The notes under the pieces: generated by a model
What the model was told of the DNA's origin: nothing
The model's input: the letters and a program-made list of their open reading frames with translations, nothing else
The model's database searches: none
Position numbers and translations under genes: made by a program
NCBI GenBank assembly: GCA_032164245.1
Contig: JAVMKO010000003.1
Location: 92,875,890 to 92,939,889, forward strand
Source of the DNA: Sternotherus odoratus
Lineage: Eukaryota > Chordata > Testudines > Kinosternidae
Direction: 5' to 3'
Length of the DNA: 64,000 bases
Part shown: positions 1 to 12,602 of the stretch, piece after piece
Layout of the letters: each line of letters begins with the position of its first letter
Numbering within the stretch: position 1 is the stretch's first letter

Positions 1-68
1 AATCTTGGCATAAGCTCATTTATTAAAACAAGTATGTAAAAGTTTGCCTTCTCTTACGAGGCATTTAC

Positions 69-378
69 CTTGGCCACAGTGGTGATGTCACTAAACTGTG
101 TTTTCATTTCCTCTTCAGCTGCTTCCCTGATAGAAGGGTCCTCAGTTTTCTCATATAGTTCTTTGGCTTGTTCAGTGAGTCGATGCAGGTCACTAGAATG
201 ATCCTCTATATCAGAAACAATAGCCTGGAAGTGATCCAGTTGAGAAAACTTCTCTTTCAGACCAATCTGGGTCTGTAAAGGCTGTTCAATTTTGTGATCC
301 ACTGACTCCAACCACTGGTCCAGCTGGCTTTTCCTCTCCAGATGGTCATTCCACTGGCTAATTACAGACTCCAAACAG
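69..378 (-). CDS. SYNE1: SYNE1 exon W35 (last in window), 310 nt
   Basis: Phase 2 in, phase 0 out (ends VAK before donor AAG|GTAAAT). Reads [20 protein letters not shown], then [19 protein letters not shown] and [11 protein letters not shown]. The human protein continues past this point, so the gene runs off the low-coordinate edge. Confidence 0.96.
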
Positions 379-3300
379 CTTACATTAAAGACACAGACAC
401 AAAACAGGTCAGAAGTCTTGCAGGCCTCAAGGAAAACCAATTAAGTGGCACTACAATACTCACCTGAGGAGCCCCATGGAATAAGTCCTACCAAGGAGAG
501 CGAGGGTTCTACAACCTACCACACTGTAACCCCTCTTTCACTAACACATCATAAAAAGTGACATTTTGTAAGAGTACAATTGTCTGAAATTCAATTGTGA
601 AAATTTTCACAAACATATGTTCAGAATTTCACACAGCCCCAGAACAGTGAAGTGCCATCAAAAAGTTTTCATTCACCATTTTACTGGGAAGATGATATTA
701 CTTGTAGCCCAATTCCTTCTTCATAATTATACTGAATAGAGCAATTACCATTTTAAAAATTCTTCTGATAAGAAAGACTCTGTTGGTCTGAGAGATATTT
801 CATATATTTACGTGCAGAATACAAACAGAACTAGTAAATGTCTGAAATTAGTAGAAATCTTTTAATCCACTGAACCTTTTAAAACTAGCAATATTTTACT
901 TACTTGTAAAAAACCCCGCACCTTTTGTAGTTCGTATCATACATTTAGAATACATGTCCTCTTCCAGATATTTTCTGGATCTCTCTACAGCAAAACTGAC
1001 CCTTTCCACTGTATCAGTTCAAACTGTTGCTTCTTCAGACCTCTTCCCTATTACCTGAGATGTTACAGTAAAAGCTGTTTTATCCAGCATGGTGTGGGAA
1101 TGGGGGATGCCCATAAGTGAAAAATGCTGGTTAACTTAAGAGGAGGGAGTTTAGGTGTGGGTGAGTGCAGGGCTTGGGGCGCAGGAGGGGTTTGGGGGTT
1201 CAGATTTTGGGAGGGAGCTTGGGTGTGGGAAGGGGGTAGGGTTAGGGTGCTGGGATGCAGGAGTTCGGGGTGCCGGATCCAGGGGCGCTCACCTGGGGCG
1301 GCTCCCCGCAAGTAGTGACCTGTCCTGGCTGCTCTTAGACAGAAGCATGGCAAATGCTCTGTGTGCTGCCTCCACCCACAGGTGCCACCTCCACAGTTCT
1401 CAGCCAATGGGATCTGCGGAGCTACTGCTTGGGGTGCGGCGGGGCAGCATGCGGAGCTGCCTGTTATAGTCTTAGCCTTCACAACACACAGTCAACCTGT
1501 GGAACTCTTTATCAGAGGAAGTTGTGAAGGTCAAGCTTATAGCAGGGTTCAAAAAAAAGAATTAGATTAGTTCATGGAAGATCGGTCCATAAGTGGCTAT
1601 TAGCCAACATGGGTGGGCATGCAAAACCATGCCCTGCAGTGTCCCTAGCCTCTGTGTTCCAAAAGCTGGGTATTAACAACAGGGGATGGATCACTTGATG
1701 ATTTTCTGTTCCGTTCCTTCCCTCTGAAACACCTGGCATAGGCCACTATCAGAAAACAGGACACTCGGCTAGATGGACCATTAATGGCCGTTCTTATGTA
1801 AAAGACCATGAGTTCACCCCAAGTTTATGTCAGTTGGAGCTGGCATAAACTGGGGTGAATTTAGCCACAGAATCAAAGTGAAATTTTAGATAAAGTTTAT
1901 CCCTGCAATCTTCCGCACACATCTCTACCGGAGTTGTGGAATAGGGGTGAGAGGAAGTGCTAGTAAATGAGATAGTTGGGTAACATTGATTAACTCTTGA
2001 GAAAACTGGCTCTGTGGATCAGGAGAAAGCAGTGGATGTGTTATTCTTTGACTTTAGCAAAGCTTTTGATACGGTCTCCCATAGTATTCTTGCCAGCAAG
2101 TTAAAGATGTATGAGCTGGATGAATGGACTATAAGGTGGATAGAAAGCTGGCTAGATTGTCATGCTCAACGGGTAGTGATCAATGGCTCCATGTCTAGTT
2201 GGCAGCCGGTGTCAAGTGGAGTCCCTCAAGGGTCAGTCCTAGAGCTGGTTCTGTTCAATATCTTCATTGATGATCTGGAGGATGGTGTGGACTGCACCCT
2301 CAGCAAGTTTGCAGATCACATTAAACTGGGAGGAGTGGTAGATATGCTGGAGGGTAGAGATGGGATACAGAGGGACCTAGACAAGTTAGAGGATTGGGCC
2401 AAAAGGAATCTGATGAGGTTCAACAAGGACAAGTGCAGAGTCCTGCACTTAGGATAGAAGAATCCCATGCACTGCTACAGACTAGGGACTGAATGGCTAG
2501 AAAAGGACCTAGGGGTTACAATGGATGAGAAGCTGGATATGAGTCAGTAGTGCATCCTTGTTGCCAAGAAGGCTAATGGCAATTTGGGTTGTATAAGTAG
2601 GGGCATTTCCAGCAGATCAAGGGATGTGATCATTCCCCTTTATTCGGCATTAGTGGGGCCTCATCTGGAGTACTGTGTCCAGTTTTGGGCCCTACACTAC
2701 AAGAAGGATGTGAATAAATTGGAATGAGTCCAGCGGAGGGCAAAAAAATGATTAGAGGGCTGGAGCGCATGACTTATGAAGAGAGGCTGAGGAACCTGGG
2801 ATTGTTGAGTCTGCAGAAGAGAAGAATGAGGGGAGATTTGATAGCTGAAAGGGGGTGCCAAAGAGGATGAATCTAGACTGTTCTCAGTGATAGCAGATGA
2901 CAGAACAAGGAGTAATGGTTTCAAGTTGCAGAGGGGGAGGTTTAGGTTGGATATTAGGAAAAACTTTTTCACTAGGAGGGTGGTGAAGCACTGGAATAGG
3001 TTACCTAGGGACATGGTGGAATCTCCTTCCTTAGAGGTTTTTAAGGAATGATTTAGTTGGGGATTGGTCCTGCTTTCAGCAGGGTGTTGGACTAGATGAC
3101 CTCCTGAGGTCCTTTCCAACCCTGAGATTCTATGAGTCTATGAATTCCAGACAAGGAAGTGCTCTGCAGGTTTCACATGAAATTCCAAGGTACCTTAATC
3201 CTACTCTGGAATAAAAAAGAGCTCTCCTCTCAAATTAATAATAAAAAGTGCACCAGTTCAGTAATTATTGAAAAACTGACCATTTTTGACTACTCAGTCC

Positions 3301-6300
3301 TAGTCCTCTCAGACTACTAAGCACACTGGACTGTGAAAATTTTCTTATTGAGGGAAATATTTTTGTAGTGACCAGTTAACATTGAACTCAAGCAGTGGAA
3401 TCACTGCATTGTCTTTCTCCATATTTTTTTTTCTCAGATAAGCACTTCTAAATTACATTTCATTCTGGGCCAGATTCTGCCAGCATTACTCACTTCGAGA
3501 AGCACATTACATTTCAAGTAGTCAGCGGTGGCACTACTTGCAATGTAGGGTACTCATCACTGGGAGAAAGGATGTCAAAATCTGGCCCAAAGTTTAAAGA
3601 GAAACACAGTGAGTTTACCTCTGACAGCTCACTGAAGTGTTGATGATATCATTCCATACATCCTTTAACGTTTGTATCTGGGTCTGTATCATCTTCTGCC
3701 CTTCCTCATTACTGCTTCTAAGGGTTTGTTCGCCTTTACCAATGGCCATGTTCAACTTAACTTCACCTTCGCCTTTCATTAAAAGGATCTCCTGTGCAGC
3801 AAAAAGGATCACATGTATCAAATCCAACCAGCCAGCAAACATAAAGGAAACCTCCAAGTGCTACTCCTCTAGTAATATTCACCATTGTCATTTAGTGCAT
3901 TTACTAAATGAAACATACTCCTCTGCACCATACTCCTGTGCATCCCTAGTCAACCTGGACAATACTTTCTCAGGACTGCCTCTATGTAAGCTTGAAAACT
4001 TGCTTCTTTCACCAAGAGAAGTTGGTCCAATGAAAAATATTACCTCATCCATCTTGTCTCTCCATTTATATTTATGCAGAAGAGCTGTAGCAGCAAAGCA
4101 TAAAGCCATACAAGTGCCACCTGGTGCCTCCTATGGCATTTATCTATTTTGCAGCAGCTAATGAATAACTAAGCCTCCATGTCGTATAACTGTGACAGGA
4201 AAAATCCCTCTGTTTCCATGAATTAAACTCTAAAATGCAATTTTGACCTGATGCACTAGCTCATGTAGCCTTGTGCTTTACCTGAATTTGCATCAGCCGC
4301 CTCTCTAACATGGCTTTGCTGCCGACAGTGCTCTCTGCAGAAGACAGCTTATCTTGAACATCTTTCACCCAGGTCCACATACTCTGCAGTGCTTCCTCCA
4401 AGGCTTGATGCTCCTGGAGTGCGACCTGACAGGTTCGTAACTTCTCCTTGACAGTTTTGACTACATTTTGATAGCTGGTGAGGTTTTGCGAAGCCAGACG
4501 TACTTCCCTCCCAGCACCATGTCCTTCTTCATTTAAAGCTTGTGCCCTCTGGGAAAGTTTAGCAAAGGATTCTCTAAAAGAAAGATTTAAGATAGACAAT
4601 TAATTTTAGAAACCACGTGAACTGTTATTGCCATAGTGAGGATGGAAAATTACTTAATGCTGCCAACATATCCATGTTTGACTGCAGTCAGACAACTCAC
4701 GGTTGCTGGAAATATCTGAACAAAACTGAATTTGAGTATATAATTTGAGATTTATATATTGATGTAAAGTAACATAAATAACCTTAATGAGGGTCTACAC
4801 CAGGGGTCTCAAACATGCGGCCCGGGGGCCACATGCGGCCCGCCAAGCCCTTCCCTGCGGCCCGCCAAGCTTTCTGGTGCTCCCCCCCGCCCCGGTCCCC
4901 CCATAGCAGTTTGCAGGACGGAGGGGCCAGAAGTGGAGGCTTCTCTGCTGCCTGGCTGGGCCGCGCATGTTTCTAGCTCTGGACTTCCTATATTGCTCTT
5001 GCTTTGTTTGCCAAACAGCTGTTGGTGGTGCCTAGCGCTTTCCAGGAGGGAATGGGGAGCTGCGTGCTCAGAGGAGGAGGTGGGGCAGGGGTGGGACCTC
5101 TTGGAAGGGGTGGAGTGGAGGCGGAGCTGGGGCAGCAAGGGCGGGGTGTGTGTCAGTGGTGCGGCCCTCGGGCCAGTGCACTAGTCCTCATGGAAGGGGT
5201 GGAGTGGGGGCACAGCCGGGGCAGTGAGGGTGTGTGTGTGTGTCAGTGGTGCGGCCCTCGAGCCAGTGCACTAGTCCTCATGCGGCCCTCGTAGTCATTT
5301 GAGTTTGAGACCCCTGGTCTACACTCTTGCTTTAACAATATAGGTAGGTGTTTGATGCCAACAATAATCAAGCTAAAAGCAGCGATCAGCATGTTCTAAT
5401 TTTATTTCCCAGGACATCCAACTCTACTGATATTATGAATTCCCTCTCCAAAATGTAATCTATTTAAAATATTTATCTGGCTCCCATTACAGTAGTATCA
5501 GAGCACTTCACAACCTGCGAGTATCATTATCCCCATTTAGCAACTGGGGAAACCAAGACACAGGAAACCAGAGCTTAAGTGGCTTGCCCAAGGTCACATA
5601 GGAAGTCTGTGCAGAACAGAAAACTTTGAACCCAGGTCTCCCAAGTCCTAAACTAATGCCCTAGCCACTGGATCATCCTCTCTCTTGTTCCTGTATGTGC
5701 TATGTTGAAGTCACATCAAATAAAAACTCTGCTAGAACAGCCTGGGACAGATGGATGAGGACTGAGTAAGTGCTTTCTTTTAGTATACTGTGAGGTTTAG
5801 CAAAACAATTGAATGCTATTTTTTCTACCTATTCCAACAAACTATAAAATGTTTGCACAACTACACAGTATACTAAAAATAGCAATTACCTCGTCGTCCA
5901 CTGGCTGATTCCCAACTCAAGTAGGATTCCATGGCTGAGAGGTTTCATGCGCACAGTGCATGGCGGGCAGCATATGAGCGTGCAATCCAAGGGGAACTGG
6001 ATGCCATGGATCAAAAACAAGAAAACAAAAAGATTTTAATAGACAATGTGATGACTATTACTATTAGTGTGACTTTTGCGGGACATCTAAACCATATTGC
6101 TAAAGCTGAGGATGCTATGCTGTAATGCTGTGCAGATCATCTTTACTAACCAAGTTACTTCAACTTCCCCTTAAATAGAAATGAGCCTAAGTCATTAAGT
6201 TTGGATCCAGATTCAAATTCAAATTTCCCCAAAGTCTGGAGTTGTTTGGACGCAGCCTCTTGTAAGCTGTTCCTTTGAAACGTTGCATCCTCAGCACCTC

Positions 6301-9300
6301 TCTCTCATGCTACCCAGCCAGTTCATTTAACTATGGCTGAATGGAAGGAATAAAGAATGCTGGCAAAAGGACATTAGAAAATGTTTTTATACCTTGCAGC
6401 CAGTAACTCTTCAAGAAAATTTTCCACTTTCTGCACCTCATTTTTCTTCTCTGGGATGCACTGTTTGCTCTCCTCTAGTGCTTCAGTATGCATTCTTTCC
6501 TCCATTTCGCGGATCCACAGGGTCAGTCTTTTGTGCTGATCCTCAAAGCTACAGAAGAGAAAAGTATCCCTTTAAAAGCAATTCCAAGGTGTGCAAAGAT
6601 ACTATTGAGTTTATACAGTATCATACATATCCAGTAAAGTAGAAAAGCAGGCTGGATACCACTTTAACTTTTAGTGAATGAGAGCTCCACACACAGCATA
6701 CTTCTGCAGTGACTACTCATCTAAAAATATTCAGCAGGGCTCTAAAAATGTTCAGCAAGATCATGGGAATTACGATGGGAAAAGAACCTTCCAAAATTTA
6801 AAGTGACAGTGCTTGCATGTATTACTAATTCAGTACAGAGAAGGAGGCTAAAAAATAGTCTCTCCAAATCTTGCTTCTAATTAAAATTTAATCCAAGGGT
6901 TGTTTGTTTGTTTTTTTTAAAAAGATGTTAAAACTAGGCTCTTAAAATCAAATTTAGGCACATAAACAAGTGGCCAGATTTTAAAAAAACTATTTAAAAA
7001 AAACTATTGTGCCCCTATTGAGGTTAATAGGAGTTTCTGGATGATCAGCACTCAGGGATGATCAGGGAATAGATTTAGGAGTCTACTTTCATTTCCTATT
7101 TTTGAAAATCTTACTTTAATGCACATGCAGGCACACACAAAATTTCCATCTGATCTCATCTTGCTGGTTCATCCAACTACCCATTAATACTCTTCCTGTT
7201 ACCAGCAGTATAAACATATTCTGAGCTAATAAAGACCTTAGAGCTTTTGGCTTTTGAGTTTGTTTAATCTAACCTACAGAGCCCAATTGTTTCCACAAAA
7301 TTATTAGCACAGAGATGATTCTCTGAATTTCTCTCCAGAGGAGGGAGTAAACAGGCCCATAGTTATTACTTCTTTAACTGCAAGTTTTAATCTCAAATCA
7401 TCATTTATATAATTCTAGTCTGAAAATTTCAGCATCCACTGTAGTGCCCCACCTCCAAGCCATTTTATAATAAAGTTCTGCAGGGCATATGATTCTGTTG
7501 AAATAACCCACCTTCCCAGTTCTAAGGCACAATCTTCCAGAGCCTCCTTATCTTTCAGGCATTGTTTCAGGAACCCCTGGAAATCCTGGTGTGATTTTGC
7601 TATCTGCTCCTGGATACTTCTCACAATTGGTTTGGGTAAGTAAGCATACACATTTTCTCCTTGCTTGGAGACAGCATCTATTTTGTTCTGTCCCTCACTA
7701 ATTGAGTCCAACACCCTCTGTGTGAGAAAAGAGTACAATTTAAATAAACAGGATTAGCCAATAGCTAAGGAAACACTGTATACATTAGGAATGGCCAGAC
7801 TTCACCAAGAAGTTCAGAGCCAATGTCTAGCAGTGGAACTCATTACAACTGGACTATTTTATTAAAATCTACGATGGACAGAATGGACAATTCCTGTCTG
7901 TTCCCAGTACATTCCCAGCCCTTTCTGCCTGTTTTATGTCATCTCCAAGACTATGGGTAGACATTTTAGGGACAGGGACAGTGCAACCCATTAGGCAAAC
8001 TATGGGGTTGCCTAGGGCACCAAGATTTGGGGGCACCAAAAAGCAGTGCCCCCCAAATTTTTTTAAAAACATTCCTGGGCTGGGCTGCCCATGGCACGCT
8101 GACACCTGCAGCTCTCAGACTCCCTCTCCCAACGCAGGCAAAGCCACTCCAGGCTGAAATTGATATTCCTTATGAGGGGGAGGGAGGGGTACTGCCACCC
8201 TCAGGGCTCCCCGGGTAGAGGGGTGGGGGAGGGCGGGAAGTTGTTGCAGGGCTCCCTGGAAGGTGCAAGATGGAAGTTTCGCCTATGGCACAAAATATCC
8301 TTGAACCGGCTCTGTTTACGGATTAGGGTTATTTACAAGAATTGGAGCAGCTTTTGCCCTGTTTGCACTCTTTTCCATGACAGATCAGATCAAGGAAGTC
8401 CTAATATATCATATCATTGTATATCTTTTGGATGCGGCACAGTAATTTATGGCTATTTGGAACCAATTTTATATTTTCTTTCTAGAAAAAAATGGATGTC
8501 AGATTTCTTTAGATATAAATTAAATGACATGGATGCAAATTGCCAAAAGTAGCTAATTATCACCTCTTGATTTGATAATTCTACCTGCAAATCATGTAGC
8601 TTTGCTTCTATAGCTTTGCTGTCCCCAGATCTATCAGATGATTCTTTTATTGATTCTTTCATACCAGAAAACCACTCCTGGAATTCCTGCATAGAAGCTT
8701 TTAAACAAGAAACAGAAAGTAGGAACAAGTTTTCAAAAAAAGGCATTTTACACTTGTACAATCCAAAATATCAGTGCAGATATCTTATCATCCCTCATTA
8801 GGCACCTGATCCAAAGCCTGTTGGAACTAAAGGAAAGACTCTTATTGACATCAATGACCTTAGCTTTAGGCACCATGAAAATGCCTTTGGTGACAGACTA
8901 TATAGAGCAGAGGCGGGCAAACTATGGCCTGCAGGCCACATGTGGTCTGCCGGCCATTTTTATTTAGCCCATGAGCTTGGGACGGGGGGCGGAGCCAGTG
9001 GCCCCACCCTCCCAGCCTGGGGTGCGGGGCCGAACGCGGCAAGACGCGCCCGGCTGAGCAGGTAGGCAAGTGGGGGGGGGGCTTAGGTGGTGGGGGCCCC
9101 GGGGTTGTGGTTAGGGTGTGGGGGTCTTGGGTGGGGGCAGTCAGGGAACAGAGAGCCAGGGGGATAGATAGGGGGTGAGGTTCTGGGGGGGGGCAATTAT
9201 AGTGGGGGGGTCTCTGGAGGGGACGACCATGGGACAAAATAGGGGGCGGTTGGATTGGTCAGCGGGCGGGAAGGGGGTGGGGGTCAGATAGGGGGCAGGG

Positions 9301-12300
9301 CCTTCCCTACCGGCCCGTGGCACAATTTTGTAGCCCAGTGTGGCCCTCGGGCCTAAAAGTTTGCCCACCCCTAATATAGAGCATTTGAGTGCTATAAGAG
9401 ATTTTTTATAAGAAGAGGGATTATAATGGGACTAAATGGAAGATGAGAAACACATGAGGATTTCATCAGGGAAGGCCGAATTGGAACTCCTTCCATGAGG
9501 ACTCCATGTATTAAATGAGGTTGAATTTTGTTTTTGTAAACCCTTCAGTTTGCAGCAGGCATTGAAACTAGCATTTGGAGAAAGCACTTTAATGAAAGTC
9601 TCTCTACAAGAACAAGAGTGTAACTATTAATGATGTCAACGGAAACTTTTCACCAACACTCTCTGGCAGACTCTTCTGAGGCAGTCTGATTCATGGCTGC
9701 GGTCTAACAGCTCATCTTAACAGACTCACCGAGGACGTGTTTCTCCAGGGAGTCCTGCATGCTGGCCTGCGTTCTGGAACACAGTTGGGTCACAGCTTCA
9801 TACTTCTGTATCAGTGAAGTGACAGTGCTACCTAGTGTTTCCAGTTCCACTGCGTGGTACTTGCGGCACAGGCTATTGAGGTTCTCCCGAGTCGAATCAA
9901 TGCTGCTCTGCTGGACCTGAAGCTCTTTTTGTGTTTCCTAAAGGATAAGATTGCACTGTTAGTGCGACACGCCACGTTACACAAAACAGCTGCCTATTTC
10001 TACTACTTCCCTGCTCCTCTGCCCTTCATCCAGTCACTTGTTGCAGCTACCGAGAGCACTCTGCAGCAAGGAATTTGTGAAGGGAATTGAGGAACAGGGT
10101 ACTAGGTTATACAATGTCCTGATATATCCCAGCTGAGATGGCTCCTGGGGAATGTCAAATCAGCACAGAAAAATGGCACTTTTTAGCATACACCACTGTC
10201 ATTTAAAAAAACAATTTTTTTTTCAAAGAGCAACTGAAAATAATGTTTATTTGCAGCCAACTTTGAGGTTCATTTGGGGTACAACAGAGCTGTGTGGAGA
10301 AAGATAATTCCATTAGTGGAGGATTTTGATACTTCAAAATTTGGTTTCATTCTGCTTTGGAACAAAAAACTTTTTCTGGACATTTTCCATTAAATGAGAT
10401 GGAACCCCAGCTCCAGGGCAGTCCACCTAATGGGCAGCCCCAGAGCTATGGACCCTGCAAGCACTGGGGTTTCTGACTGCTGTTGATGAGGAGCCAGGCA
10501 GACAAGCTGGCAGGAAACCAGATCAGTTTCTGATCAAAACCTGCCTGGCTGACAAGGTTCCACCCTGTGTCCCTTCAGAACTTTATAGAAATCAAACCAT
10601 CTCTGAAAAACATTTCTATTTTGAAAAACTGGCAAATTCCAGCCCCAAAAAAACTTTGTTGGCATTTTTTCTGCCCAGTTCAACAGTACATTAGGAAGGC
10701 AATGTGAGTTTGGGAGAGAGGGGGAGGATCATTAGCATTGCCTTTATCCATCTGGAGAACAACATTCAAAGCTAAATTTATATCAAAGCTAAAGTTGACA
10801 GTGGCTGTTTCATCAGAATTGCCATTTATTTACACCACAAAAGCCTCCATGTTGTTTGCCACAACATGGCTGTGCATGGTAGTCAGTATTCACGGAGAGT
10901 CTGGGATTTTGATAGCGGAGGTGCTGCACATGGCAACTGAAGTGCATTGGGGTAGAACCTAATATTATGCTGAGTTCTACCAGAGCTATTAGTCCGTTAA
11001 TTGCATGAGCTCCCAATTCACAACAAATAGAAGAGCAAAAAACAGGATAGCAAACATTCTAAAGCAATGACGGAAAACAGTTTGATGAAACAACACTAGT
11101 TCCTGTCACAATAAAAGAGACTGCTATTCATTTAATTTCTCCAAAAGGTTTGCAATACAATGAGAAAAAATGAAGATCAACAATGCTGTTCACTTCTTTA
11201 AAAATATGACAGACAGTTCTTCATTGATATCCTAAAGCATAAAAATAGATCGTTTTAATCTGATCAGATTAAAATTAACATGTATATTTTGATAAATTGA
11301 CTGCCATTATGACCAATCAGGTAAAACTATACTAGAATTAAATGTAGTGGGCACTATGCAATAGAAAGTATATCTTCTTTAAAACTTACCTTCACTTTAC
11401 CTAAGCTCTTGGGATCCTGGTTACAAGCACAGTTTAACAGTGACTCTTCTACTTTTGTGAGCCAGTCTGTCATCTGATCTATAAACTTAAGTATCTGCAT
11501 CTTCTGAGCATTGAAATCTTCCAGTGTCTCTCTTGCTGTCTCAGACATTTCTTTGGCATGTTCCAGTTTTTGCCTTAAGTCAGCTTCTAGGAACTGAAAC
11601 CAAAATTTCATACATTAGAACTCTACAGTGAGTCACTCTGGCCTAGTATTACAGTTGATGGGCAGTTCACATGGTATAACAAATGGGAAAATGGGCTATG
11701 AGGCCCTTTCTAAAAATCTTTGTATGTGAATGGCTACAAATATTTAAAGCAAATGGAAATGGCAGACACTGAGGGTGAAATTCTGGCTCCACTGAAGTCA
11801 ATGGAAGTTTTGTTATTGACTTCAATAGAGCCAGAATTTAATCAAGGAATGGCTATCCAACTCCGAGAACATTAAAAAGGTAGTCTCTCTCTCTGCAGAT
11901 TCAACACAGGAGTCATTAAACAAAATGAGTCTTCATCGGGATTAGACCCCCCAAAATAACAAAAACAATAAATGGGGATTCGAGGCTCCTGTTTTGGCCA
12001 GTTTCTAGTAATAATTAGTTAGATGCACGGATTCAAAGCCAATGTGCTGTTTCTTGGTTTTGTAAAGTAGGCCAACGTAATTATGCTCCACTGCAACAAC
12101 ACTACCTTTCAAATAAGAAGCTATCTCTAAAATCAAATGGTGGCAAGTGCTTATAAAACTTCAACCCTTCTGTATTCTAGAGTATTCTTGTTCAGAAACA
12201 CTCTCTCAATAGGAAGAAAAATTATCAGAATACGGGCAAGGGTAATATGTTCCCCCAAATAGACAAAGGCTATATAGGAGGGGCACAATTTCAGAAGGAT

Positions 12301-12510
12301 ACAGATTGTGATGAGTGACAGCTATATCTTACCTGAAGATCCGCAGGTGACTCTTGACTATTGGTCAATTCTTTGAGATCTGAAACTTTTGAACTAAGCT
12401 GCTCCAACTTCTGTCCTTTATATATAACTTCAGACTGTAACAGAGCATGAGGTAAATATTTTAATACTGATCATTAAAGAGCTGAATGAAGCTGTAGGTA
12501 GGTGCTCATT

Positions 12511-12602
<92 letters not shown>

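Noticed and set aside
4809..5294. Several overlapping open frames
   Set aside because: They lie wholly inside the GC-rich hAT MITE, on both strands, with no conserved protein motif.
8866..9368. Proline-rich open frames on the minus strand
   Set aside because: Created by the G-rich interior of the MITE at 8908-9373.
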